A stretch of 64,000 nucleotides of DNA from Elephas maximus indicus (taxonomy: Eukaryota; Chordata; Mammalia; Proboscidea; Elephantidae), in assembly GCF_024166365.1 (NCBI RefSeq), contig NC_064827.1, positions 48,822,635-48,886,634 on the forward strand, in the 5' to 3' direction. A program made the translations under genes and the position numbers. The notes under the pieces are model-generated. The model was not told where the DNA came from. It saw only the letters and a list, made by a program, of their open reading frames with translations, and did no database searches. Positions 21,956 to 30,620 of this stretch are shown piece after piece (the stretch's first letter is position 1; every line of letters begins with the position of its first letter).

Positions 21956-22166
21956 AGAGGAGCCCTGGTGGCAGTGGGTAAGTGGTTGGCTGCTAACCAA
22001 AAGAAGCTGGTTCAAACCCACCAGCTGCTCCACAGGAGAAAGATGTGGCAGTCTGCTTCCATAAAGATTACAGTCTCAGAAACCCTATGGGGCACTTCTA
22101 TTCCGTCCTGTAGGGTCATCATGAGTCGGAACTGACTCAATGGCGGCGGGTTTTTTTTTTTTTTGG
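21956..22166 (+). repeat. AfroSINE, full length
   Basis: ggagccctggtggcagtggg, ttcaaacccaccagctgctc, agatgtggcagtctgcttcc, gggtcatcatgagtcggaac, gcgggttttt then a T-tract. One head base-pair region is shortened (box A lacks a GC). Flanks TCTGTGTA and TCTGTATA suggest a worn duplication. Confidence 0.9.
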
Positions 22167-22176
22167 TATCTGTATA

Positions 22177-22231
22177 ACCAAATGAAGCCTGTTGCCGTTG
22201 AGTCGATTCCGACTCATAGCAACCCTATATT
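22177..22231 (-). repeat. 55-bp 5'-truncated AfroSINE with 10-bp TSD
   Basis: Only the last 50 bases of an AfroSINE remain (gcctgttgccgttgagtcg, ccgactcatagcaacccta on the plus strand). TATCTGTATA flanks the piece on both sides (22167-22176 and 22232-22241), which shows it is a complete insertion event of an extremely 5'-truncated copy. Confidence 0.88.
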
Positions 22232-22241
22232 TATCTGTATA

Positions 22242-22444
22242 GTACAAACAAAAGGCACAGACTTACAATCATGAATGTCAGAACTAGAAGAGTACTCAGA
22301 GATGCTAGAGCCCAGCCTCCACTCTTGCCCAGAGGAAAAAAGGGCCCAGGACCACAGCTAATCTAGGGCAAAGCCAGAGCCAAGTGTCCTTATTCCTAGT
22401 CCAGTGCTCTTCTCTCTGCCTTTCGGGACTCCTGCCCAGCTCCT
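22242..22444. repeat. old interspersed repeat, unassigned
   Basis: gaatgtcagaactagaagag ... aatctagggcaaagccagag ... ctagtccagtgctcttctct resembles a common old mammalian repeat, perhaps MIR- or hAT-related. The same type occurs around 61505-61690. Confidence 0.35.
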
Positions 22445-23080
22445 CTGCAAATCCACACTGAGGGGTCAGTGACGGTCTCTGCAGCTGCCATTCAGCAATG
22501 TCAGTAGCTAGATCTGCTGTGCAGGGACGGGGCCCATGCTGTTTGCTTAGCATTTATTGCTGCCATCATTGTCAGTCTGTTTAAGGCTGCAGCCTGTCAA
22601 CCCTGAGGTTGCCAAGGAGAGGGTCTGGCTGACATTCACTCACTGTAAATGTCATCCTGTTCATCTGGTTGTTGAATGTCTTTTCTAGGGTGGAGAACAT
22701 TGTGAGATATAAAGATCGACCCCTTCCCACAGGTCCATATACATAGCTCTTCCCTAGATCTCCTTGCCCCTGGCCATCCAATCTTATCTTTCAGTCCCTG
22801 GCCAACAGCCAAGACATTTGCCACTGCTCAGACATCTGTGTATATCTGTAACTCAGACCACTTCTCCCGCCTTCAACGTGATTGACCAAATATACTGCCC
22901 ATAGTTCTACCCACTGGAAGGAATTTTCACCGTCGTCGTCCTTCAGAGCCAATCCTGGGCAACAGTCCATTTCCAACTAGCATCAACAGATCATGCTGAC
23001 TCATCTGGGGAAAAGCCTGAGTTATTTTCTTTTCTGTTTGTTGGTTGTAGGAAACCACCCATGAGGCCATAAGTGTGAGG
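22445..23080 (-). pseudogene. endogenous retrovirus pol relic: RNase H to integrase N-terminus
   Basis: Read on the minus strand, 23075-22590 gives an RNase H-like stretch (MASWVVSYNQQTEKK, then QWVELWAVYL, then FNNQMNRM). 22560-22445 gives the start of an integrase zinc-binding region (PCTADLATDIAEW, QRPSLTPQCG). Frameshifts and stops break it, so no product can be made. The wording of these blocks is closest to the ERVL (class III) group as I know it; that class call is by memory of the family. The adjacent reverse-transcriptase block (23345-23845) lies on the opposite strand. Confidence 0.75.
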
Positions 23081-23344
23081 TAAGGGAGGGGTGTTTGTGC
23101 AAAGAGGTTGGTGACATGGGAACCTGGGCTACTTGTGCCTTCCAGACCTGCTTAGGTCTGATCTCAGATATATAATTGGGATGCACACACACACTATACA
23201 CACATACTTAGCTTCTGTCATAATGCTTACATTAGCCACTTGACCTGAGGGGTCTGGTGGGAAAGGTCAAGTGGAAATCCTTAACACTACCTCTCCTTCC
23301 CCACATCAAGATAGCAGATAAGCAGCAATACCATTCCCCAGGAG
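23081..23344. other. spacer between the two ERV pol blocks
   Basis: Contains a short CA-rich stretch (23183-23205). Probably decayed element sequence; no family assigned. Confidence 0.4.
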
Positions 23345-23845
23345 ATATTTCAGAGATTTGAGCCACTATCAAGATTTAGAGAGTATATGGGCGGTTTGCT
23401 CCATCATATTCCCATAAATTCGCCTGGATGGCCCCTGCAAGAGCCAAATGGATTGTGGTGGATGATAGTGGATTACCATTAATCTGACCAGATGGTAGCC
23501 TCAATTGCAGCTGCCATGCCAGATGTGTTATCTTTACTAGAATATAATCAACACAGCCTTTGGCACTTGGGGTGCAAGAGGATCTGGAAAATGCAATTTC
23601 AATCGCCATCAGTAAGGAAGATCAAAAGCAATTCATGTTCACATGGCAAAAACAGTAGTACATGTTTAGTATCTTGCTCCAGGGCTATGTTAACTCTCCT
23701 GTTCTCTGTTATAGTGTAGTCCACAGGGACCTCAATCATCCTGACATGACACAGACTATAACGCTTACCTCCACATTGGTGACATCATGCTAATTGGACC
23801 TGGTGAGGAAGTGACAAATACCCTAGGTACCCTGTTAAGAAAGGT
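23345..23845 (+). pseudogene. endogenous retrovirus pol relic: reverse transcriptase
   Basis: The plus strand carries the fingers-palm part of a retroviral reverse transcriptase in degraded form: GCCAAATGG region at 23445, IAAAMPDVLSLLE at about 23505-23545, FTWQK-like near 23640, QGYVNSP near 23680, and an active-site segment altered to HIGDIMLIGPGEE near 23775-23815. The catalytic YxDD is not intact and several frame breaks exist. Same ERVL-like group as the block at 22445-23080 but in opposite orientation. Confidence 0.78.
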
Positions 23846-24124
23846 AAGTGTCAGAACATGAGAGAAACTCCACCACTTGCCTAATCCTGGGTTGCTCAGA
23901 GAACAGTGTCTGAGGCAAAGTCTTACGGATCTATGTTTTATTAAGGAGTACAATCCTAGGGAGTGGAAGTGTGGAAATGAAGGAGGAAAAGCCAATAAGA
24001 GGCATTAAGCATTAAGCATAAGTGATTGCTCAGCCAGGTGAGACCGTCTTATGAGAGACCAGGACAATCCATCTGGGGGAGAAAGTTGAGAATGATTTCT
24101 TTTCTGTTTTTCATTGGTTAAAAT
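23846..24124. other. no gene seen
   Basis: May include decayed ERV or LTR sequence; I cannot support a name. Confidence 0.35.
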
Positions 24125-24556
24125 TTTGTCCCAAAGTGGGATGCAGACCCCAAATTCTTGTAAAAGGACCAGGCTTAATGGTCCGACTGAGACTAGAAAG
24201 ACCCCAGAAGTCATGGTCCCCAGACCTTCTGTTAGCCCAAGACAGGAACCATTCCCAAAGCCAACTCTTCAGACAGGGATTGGACTGGACTGTGGGATAG
24301 AAAATGATACTGGTGAGGAGTGAGCTTCTTGGATCAAGTAGACACAAGAGACTATGTGAGCAGCTCCTGTCTGGAGGGGAGATGAGAGGGCAGAGGGGGG
24401 CAGAAGCTGGCTGAGTAGACATGAAAATAGTGGAGGGAAGGAGTGTGCTGTCTCATTAGAAGGAGAGCAACGAGGAGTATATAGCAAGGCACATATAAGT
24501 TTTTGTGTAAGAAACTGACTTGGTTTGCAAACTTGCACTTAGAGTGCAATAAAAAA
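24125..24556 (+). repeat. poly-A-tailed L1-3'UTR-like repeat, copy 1
   Basis: tgggatgcagaccccaaatt, tggtccgactgagactagaa, ggaggggagatgagagggca, gactgacttggtttgcaaac, then tgcaataaaaaaaaaa. Shares this order with 39283-40087. Ends in an A-tract after a polyadenylation-type AATAAA. Confidence 0.75.
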
Positions 24557-25182
24557 AAAATTGTCCCAAAGGATGTTATTCCCACTGTACTTCCAGGTTG
24601 CTCATGGATGGGTGCTGAGAGGATCACTTAGGGCACCATACCTGAGCATCAAAAGGGAGGCCCTGGGGCAGGAAGCAAGAGATGTTCAGAGAGGGTGTGA
24701 GGCAAGGCGCTATAAGCGCGCCTGTTTGAAGTTGGTGAAAGGCCAGGTAGAGTTGGTCATCACCAAGAGGCCTGGGGCTGGAACAAGTGGCCAAAGATGC
24801 TGGAGACAGGTGAAGCCAAAAGAATCTGAAGTGGTTATCTTAATTTGGATTCCTCTAGAAGTAGCCCCTGAGGCAAGTGTTCTGGCGCCAGCAGAAATGA
24901 TAGAAGTGAGACAGAAGCTGGAAGGAAGCCATTAAAGGGTGAATGCACAACACCCTGTGGGCAACTGGATTATCCTGCTGGGGAGCTCTGGGTGCAAATA
25001 TAGAACACGCTCCTGAGTGTTCCCACTAGATGGGTGAGGGAGCTGAGGTTCTTATCCACCAGCTCCTGTCAGTCAATTGTTGACAGCTCCTTGGGATTGT
25101 GGGAGGCAGTGACAGGATTAATTCCTTAGCATTTCTAGCCTGCAGGCTCCAGCAGCCAGAGAAAACCCTCAGATTTTCTCTG
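24557..25182. other. intergenic, possible decayed LTR
   Basis: Includes tcttaatttggattcctcta ... cccctgaggcaagtgttctg, which is LTR-like, but no boundaries can be set. Confidence 0.35.
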
Positions 25183-25298
25183 TTATATTAGAGTGAGAGC
25201 AGCTAGGAGTACATAGAAAGGTGGACATAAATTTTTGTAGGAGAGACTGACTTGATTTGTAAACTTTCATTTAAAGCACACACACACACAAAAAATCC
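25183..25298 (+). repeat. poly-A-tailed L1-3'UTR-like repeat, last ~115 bp only
   Basis: gagagactgacttgatttgt, aaactttcatttaaagcac and a (CA)n/A-rich tail. A strongly 5'-truncated copy. Confidence 0.75.
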
Positions 25299-25304
25299 CA
25301 CCAC

Positions 25305-25758
25305 CTGCCTGTCAGTTTGTCATACTGTGGTGGCTTGCATGTTGCTATGATGCTGGAAGCTATGCCACAGGTATTTCAAATACCAGCAGGGTGGACAGGT
25401 TTCAGCAGAGCTTCTACATTCAGACATTAGGAATAAAGACCTGGCGATCTACTTCTGATAACTAGCCAATGAAAACCCTATGGATAAAAGAATGTTGTCC
25501 AAGACTTTGACTTGCTTACTTTGGTTGTGTCGTTAGGAGAGACTGATCGCTGGGGAAAGACATCATGTTTGGCAAAGTCGGGGCCACCGAAGGCCAGGGA
25601 AACCCTTGATGAGATGGATTGATACGATGGCTACAGTGATGGACTCAAATACACCAATGGTCATGAAGACAGCACAGGGCCAGCCAAGGCTTCATTCTAT
25701 TACGCATAAAGTCTCCATGAGTTAGAGATGGCTCCTTGACAACTAACACCAATAACTA
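25305..25758 (+). mobile_element. RTE element with internal deletion
   Basis: The first part (gtggcttgcatgttgctatg ... gatctacttctgataac) is shared with the middle of the composite SINE at 2160-2290. The second part (ggagagactgatcgctgggg, tgagatggattgatacgatg, gacaactaacaccaataact) is the end of the RTE ORF and its tail. Most of the ORF is missing between them, so this is a deletion derivative. Confidence 0.7.
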
Positions 25759-26491
25759 ATGAAGAAACTGAGGTCTGGAATGATATGCCCAATATGCTCG
25801 GTAACTTCTTCCCAAACCCAAACTTGGGATGCTTCTGGCCGATTTTTGTGCCCCTTCCAGCTGCTTGAGACAGTCTGGAAAGTTCTTTCGTATACTGAGT
25901 TTTCTGGGACACTTGGATGGATTATAGGAAAACGAAACAGCCTATGAATTTAGTCGAGTCCTGGAAGAGCTGAGACATGAGATCCCCCCATCTCCACACT
26001 TCCCGACTGTACTGAAGCTGTGGTAAACAATTTAGCCCAGCTTGGGTATGACATGAAGCTTCCTCTTGGCTATTTCTCCAACTTCACATTGAATGGAAGG
26101 AAATTGCTTGAGCCCTCAAAACACAGTCTGGCAGGAGGTGAAATGCCTTGCTTGGCTTCCTGCCTTCATCCTCCCACACTCATAGCTGGGACCGTTTGGT
26201 CCTGAGGCCTTCCCTGTCCTCTGTCAGTCTGAGTTTACAATTCCACCTCCGGGCCAAACTCCAAAATGAGAGCCCTTATTTCACCTGGTTTCCCAGGTGG
26301 AAAAGGTACAAATTTAACAATATTAATGAGCACCTATTTCCAATCATTTTAGGGGAGAAATGTGCTCTGGGGAATTACATCTTCACATTCCAGTGAATCA
26401 TCAGATACTGATACAGAACCAGCAAAATAAGAACATTGCCACCACCAATAATAGAAGCTAACATTCGATGAGCATTTGCCCTGTACTATTA
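25759..26491. other. intergenic, no gene seen
   Basis: Unique-looking sequence, nothing recognised. Confidence 0.45.
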
Positions 26492-26720
26492 TTGTTGTTG
26501 TTGGGTGCCATTGAGTTGATTTTTGACTCATAGTGACTCCATGTGACAGAATAGAACTGCCCTATCAGGTTTTCTTTTTTTTTTTTATCAGGTTTTCTAG
26601 GCTGTAATCTTTACAGGAACGGATCACCAGGTCTTTCTTCTGCGGAGAGGCAGGTGGGTTCAAACTGCCAACCTTTCTGTTAGCTGCTGAGCACTTAACC
26701 ATTGTGCCACCAGGGCTCCT
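26492..26720 (-). repeat. AfroSINE with internal duplication
   Basis: Antisense, from ttgttgttgggtgccattga to ttgtgccaccagggctcctt. TATCAGGTTTTCT is present twice, separated by a T-tract (26565-26600), a small duplication inside the element. It starts with TTGTTGTTG, the complement of the RTE-type AAC tail. Confidence 0.85.
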
Positions 26721-26739
26721 TTGTTCTGTACCAAGAGCT

Positions 26740-27262
26740 CTGATAAATGCTTTATATTTCAGTAATACCTTGAATCTTCCCAGCAATCCAGGAGGAAAGA
26801 GTCTTTGTCATCTCTGTTTTACAGATGAGGTTGAGTAAATTGCTGAAGTTTCATATAAAACCAAAGCCAAACCCAGTGCCGTCGAGTTGATTCCGACCTA
26901 TAGCGACCCTATAGGACAGAGTAGAACTGCCCCATAGAGTTTCCAAGGAGCGCCTGGCGGATTCGAGCTGCCGACGATTTGGTTAGCAGCTATAGCGCTT
27001 AACCACTACACCACCAGGGTTTCCAAGTTTCATATCATTTATAAATAATAGAGCCAGGAGTTAACCCAGGCAGTGTGACCTTAGAGCCCGAACTTGTAAT
27101 TCCTGCCTTCTCTGCTGCCTCTTATTGAGGTCAGGATCATTACTTTCATTATGTAGATGAAGAATTAAAAAAAAAAAAAAAAAAAGACAAGGGCATGATT
27201 TACCTTTGCAAATCACTTTGCAGTCAGGGCCAGAACTGGGACTAGAGCCCAGGCTCCTGATG
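26740..27262 (-). repeat. MIR SINE split by an AfroSINE
   Basis: 26740-26845 (aaatgctttatatttcagta ... ttttacagatgaggttgag) continues at 27036-27262 (aatagagccaggagttaacc ...). The break is the SINE at 26857-27024. Confidence 0.65.
26857..27024 (-). repeat. AfroSINE with perfect 11-bp TSD
   Basis: Antisense short form from aaaccaaagccaaacccag to taccaccagggtttcc-type end. AAGTTTCATAT flanks it at 26846-26856 and 27025-27035. Well preserved (cagtgccgtcgagttgattc, ccctataggacagagtagaa). Confidence 0.95.
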
Positions 27263-27374
27263 TTCAGAGCCCCCACTGCCTGAACTGCACACTGTCTTTC
27301 ATGACCGAGGGTTCAGTGTCTCCAGTGCAATTTTGGTCTTGGGAGTAGGGAGCAAGTCTAAGCCTTTTGTTGAC

Positions 27375-27585
27375 AGACAGGCAGTATTGCTCAGTGGTGA
27401 GGAGCATGGGTGTTGGCACTCGTCATGTACTAGCCTGGGCACATTTTTAACCTCAGATTCTTCACCAGTAACATAGGGGTCATTAGTGTTCCAGCCTCAC
27501 AGGGCTGTTGTGAGAGTAAGTGAGAAGATGAGTGAAGCATTTGGCACAGGGCCTGGGACCAACCAAGCACTCAATAAACGTTAGC
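27375..27585 (+). repeat. MIR SINE
   Basis: cagtggtgaggagcatgggt, attcttcaccagtaacatag, cctcacagggctgttgtgag, agcactcaataaacgttagc. Confidence 0.7.
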
Positions 27586-27604
27586 TACTTTTTTTTTTTT
27601 TTTT

Positions 27605-28065
27605 TTACTGTATTAGTTTCCCATGGGTGCTATAACAAATTACCATGACTTGGTGGCTTAAAACAACACACATTTATTCTCTTGTAGTTCAGAAGACCAG
27701 AAGTCCAAAATCCATTTCATTGGGCTGAAATCAAGGTAGCAGCAGGGCCACACTTCCTCCAGGGGCTCTAGGGGAGAATCCATTCCTTGCCTCTTCCAGG
27801 TTCTGGTGGCTGCCAACAGTCCTTGGCGTATGGCTGCATCACTCCAATCTCTACCTCTGTGGTCACATTGCCTTGTTCTCCTGTGTGTGTCAAATCTCCA
27901 TCTGCCTCCCACTTATAAGGGCCCACCCACCCTGATAATCCAGGATAGTCTCATTTTAAGATCTTTAATTTAATCACATCTGCAAAGTCCTTTTTTTTCT
28001 CTGTATAAAGTAACATTCACAGGTTCCAGGGATTGAGGGGTTATTATTCAGCCTGCTTTAGCTAC
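27605..28065 (-). mobile_element. MLT1-type MaLR LTR (solo)
   Basis: Antisense: tgtattagtttcccatgggt, tggtggcttaaaacaacaca, ggttctggtggctgcc, taatttaatcacatctgc, ggttccagggattgaggg. Confidence 0.78.
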
Positions 28066-28519
28066 CATCCCCATCCAATCCCATTCTCTCCTGCAGGGCT
28101 AACTCAAATTACCTTTTCACCGGCCTTGTGGTTACTTGACATCTAGAGATACTTAACAACAACCAGGAACTGACCAGGGAGCGACAGGCCTCTGCATCTA
28201 CTTGGTGCCTCAGGAAAAGAGCCCCTGGAGTGGGCCTGGATTCGGAACTGTCCAAGTCTTTTCTGACTGTGGCAGTGTCTCCTCTCACTCAAACATCTTA
28301 CCACGCTTATGCCTGGTACTAATGACAATGACAGAAAGCCACCATTTGAAGGCTCCCCAGGTGCCAGGCTCTATCCAGGTGGGATAGTCTGCTTATACCT
28401 CTCCCCTGCTCTGTAGGGTTTTGGGAGCTGAGACTGGTTCATCTCTCTCCACCCCTCATGGTGCCTGGCCATGTGTCTTACCCAAGAAAGACTGTGTTCT
28501 TTCATTCATCAAATATTTC
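28066..28519. other. intergenic, no gene seen
   Basis: Ends with an L2-like ttctttcattcatcaaatat motif (28498-28520) cut by the next SINE. Confidence 0.45.
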
Positions 28520-28688
28520 TTCATGACCCTATAGGACAGAGTAGAACTGCCCCAGAGGGTTTCCAAAGCTGTAATCTTAAGGGAAGCAGACTGCCACATC
28601 CTTCTTCCCGGGAACAGCTGGTGGGTTTGATCCCGCCCACGTTTCAGCTAGCAGCCCAAGGCTTTAACCACTGCACCACCAGGCCTCT
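28520..28688 (-). repeat. AfroSINE, 3'-end truncated
   Basis: Antisense, beginning gaccctataggacagagtag, so the last ~40 bases of the SINE are missing. Ends ccactgcaccaccaggcctc. Confidence 0.85.
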
Positions 28689-28944
28689 TTTTTCACCTCT
28701 TACTAAAAAAAAAAAACCAGGTTTTATTTTAGGCAGAGAACAAAACTCCTGCCCAAGTGGAGCTTACATTTTGGTGAGGTGGGCAGGTATAGGGAGGAGA
28801 GCCCTGGAATTAGATTTGTTAAAAAAAAATTTGGGGGGGCTGCATTTAGTTATATATCACTTATGCCCCCCAAAATGGGGCCACTCCTAGGCACTCAAGT
28901 GGGTTCGTGGGTCAGTCGTGCTAGGTGGGGCACTGCAGCCAAGA

Positions 28945-29055
28945 GCTGTCCAGCTGTGTGACCTTGGGACATGCACTGCACCTCTCTGAGCCTCACTTTC
29001 CTCATCCATCAAATAGCGGAATCACAGTGATTCCGGCCTCCCAGGGCTGAGAGGG
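28945..29055 (+). repeat. MIR fragment
   Basis: cagctgtgtgaccttgggac, ctctctgagcctcactttcc, about 50 bp upstream of the CpG-rich promoter. Confidence 0.7.
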
Positions 29056-29234
29056 TACGGTGGGACAGTGGGAGGGAGAGAGCTAGGTCCCCAGCAGGGA
29101 CAGACGGGAGGGCGGAGGGAGCCCGGTGCCGCTAGCCCAAGGCGAGCGCGGGCACGGGGATTTCCTCGAAGGTTACATAAGGCCGCCTAGGGTGGAGGCA
29201 GCGGAGAGGGAGCGCGCGCCCATCGAGGGGGAAA

Positions 29235-29243
29235 GGGGCGTGG
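29235..29243 (+). promoter_or_regulatory. GC/KLF-type box (GGGGCGTGG)
   Basis: Matches the Sp/KLF consensus and lies about 300 bp upstream of the COL15A1 start codon inside the CpG island. Motif match only. Confidence 0.4.
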
Positions 29244-29355
29244 GGAGGCGGCCGGCACAGCCGGGATCCCCAGGGCGAGTGCGCTGCCGCTGCCCGACGT
29301 GGGGCGCAGCGCGCGGGAGCGCAGGGCGCGGCGGAGTCAGGTTTCAGAGCCCGGG

Positions 29356-29362
29356 TGACTCA
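29356..29362 (+). promoter_or_regulatory. AP-1 consensus (TGACTCA)
   Basis: Perfect TGACTCA 184 bp upstream of the COL15A1 ATG, in a GC-rich setting where a chance hit is less likely. Binding is an inference. Confidence 0.4.
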
Positions 29363-29545
29363 GGGCGCGAGCCGGGAGCCGGCACCCTTCTCGCCGCCGC
29401 CGCGGAGTGCCGTCTTTGTTCCCTGCAGAAAGGGCGAGCGCGGCGGCCAGGCTCAGCGCCCCCTCATCCTTCACTGAGCTCGGCGCCTCAGCTGCCGCCT
29501 GGCTCCGCTCCCTGCGCGCCTTCAGGGACTCCGCAGACCTGCGAG

Positions 29546-29722
29546 ATGGCGCCAAGGTAGGATCCGCTTCCCCGCACCCCGGGCCACTCCACTCTCCCGT
29601 CCGCCTCACCTTCTCTTCCTTGGCCACTTCTTGCAGGAAGAACGGGCAGTGCTGGCGCCTGCTCTTGCTGCTCTTGGTCTCCGCGCTTCTCTCCGCTATC
29701 ACTCAGACCCGTGCCGCGACAG
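29546..29722 (+). CDS. COL15A1: collagen type XV alpha-1 chain, exons 1-2 (N-terminus, signal peptide)
   Basis: COL15A1 encodes the non-fibrillar multiplexin collagen XV, secreted to basement-membrane zones. Its C-terminus yields restin, related to endostatin. Only the start is in the window. Coding pieces are 29546-29556 (11 nt) and 29637-29722 (86 nt), joined across an 80-nt intron with donor AAG|gtagga and acceptor cttgcag|G. The 32 complete codons begin MAPRKNGQCWRLLLLL and end ITQTRAAT. Residues 1-11 are polar/basic, 12-24 form the hydrophobic signal core, and cleavage near the TRA region is plausible. The start has a strong Kozak context (G at -3, G at +4) and is the only AUG in its frame from 29126 on. 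The second exon ends in phase 1 at donor g|gtaagc. Identification rests on my recollection of the human N-terminus (MAPRRNNGQCW ... TQTRGAT), with the same order and phase. The TSPN/laminin-G, collagenous and endostatin-like parts lie beyond the window. Confidence 0.88.
29557..29636 (+). other. COL15A1: COL15A1 intron 1 (80 nt)
   Basis: Very short GT-AG intron splitting codon 4 (AG|G, Arg). It has a pyrimidine-rich end (ttctcttccttggcc ... cttgcag). Retaining it would put TAG in frame right after the fourth codon, so splicing is needed for the protein. Confidence 0.8.
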
Positions 29723-30414
29723 GTAAGCGACCCGGCTTAGGGGGGTGGCACCGGCTGCTTGTCCTCCCGGGGAAGTTCCTTTTAGCTGCGGGCGCGGCTG
29801 CGGTGCGCGCCTCATTCCTGGACATAAAAGGGAGTGCTTGCCACTCCGTGCGCACTGGCGGTTCTGCTGGCCACATCCCCGGGCCAGTACCGGCGTTTGA
29901 GCCACGAATGGGGGTCCCAGGGCTACCGGAGCGATGGAACGCTATCCGGGCACCCAGGGTCGGGGTGTCTGAGTTGGCGCGGCCCCGCCAGTCTTGGGCA
30001 GAAAGGGAGTTGAGAAGTGCAGTGACAGCGCCGGCTGCTCCGCAGAGACAGCTCCAGCCCACGCAGATTCTGCGCTCATATCGTACGCACTGGCTGGCAG
30101 GTTCGGGGTAACAGCAGATCTGCTGCATGTCCCATACACGGGTGCGGAAGCATGGCCACCAGTAGGGACACCTGGCCCCTTTGCCGGGCAAAAAATAACG
30201 GGACCGGATTACTCCGAAGCCTTACTTAGCGCAGTTACCTAGGGGATGACATCCGTCGTGAGTAGTGACACCATGGGTGATGGGAAGAGGTGTGGGCTGG
30301 GAGGCTGGGTATCCGGGTCCCTTCTGCTCCCCGGGCCTCAGTTTTCCCACCAGGTCCCAGAGGTGGTTGGATAAATAGTGGGGTCTGAGTTAAAATGGGT
30401 CTAGGTTAAGATGT

Positions 30415-30620
30415 AAGGCTGCCTGAGTTCGAATTGTGGGTAAGTTGGGTGACCTTCTCAAGGGATACCACCTCTCTGTGCCTCAGTTTCCTTATCTAAA
30501 TAGGTGGAATGATCAGATTACACTACCCCCTAGGGGTGCTGTGAAGATTAAAGGAGAGATTAGAAATAAAGTGTTTTCCGTTCTCCTGGCACATGGCACA
30601 AAATAAGTGATAGAAATGGC
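30415..30620 (+). repeat. MIR SINE
   Basis: gcctgagttcgaattgtggg, ctctgtgcctcagtttcctt, ctggcacatggcacaaaata, in order. Confidence 0.75.

Larger units (their letters stand above)
29100..30130 (+). promoter_or_regulatory. COL15A1: CpG-island promoter and 5'UTR of COL15A1
   Basis: CpG density rises sharply from about 29100 (gcgagcgcgggcacgggg, gcgcagcgcgcgggagcg) and stays high through exon 2 to about 30130, in contrast to the CpG-poor flanks. The region holds a GC/KLF-type box, an AP-1 consensus and the first AUG of COL15A1. No canonical TATA box is evident; the nearest A/T motif is tacataagg at 29174. The transcription start is not determinable from sequence alone, so the 5'UTR extent is open. 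Confidence 0.8.

Noticed and set aside
1-29000. 3' exons of the expected upstream neighbour (GALNT12 in human)
   Set aside because: No lectin- or transferase-like coding exon recognised; the interval looks purely intergenic.
29171-29180. TATA box for COL15A1 (ggttacataa)
   Set aside because: Poor match to the TATA consensus; a CpG-island promoter does not need one.
29407-30111. 234-codon plus-strand open frame across the COL15A1 promoter, exon 2 and intron 2
   Set aside because: Runs through the exon 1 region in the wrong frame and over both splice sites; only its exon 2 part (KNGQCW ... RAAT) is real coding sequence. GC-rich DNA keeps frames open by chance.
29703-30191. 162-codon minus-strand open frame over exon 2 and intron 2
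   Set aside because: Antisense in a CpG island, no motif or splice structure, and no support beyond openness.
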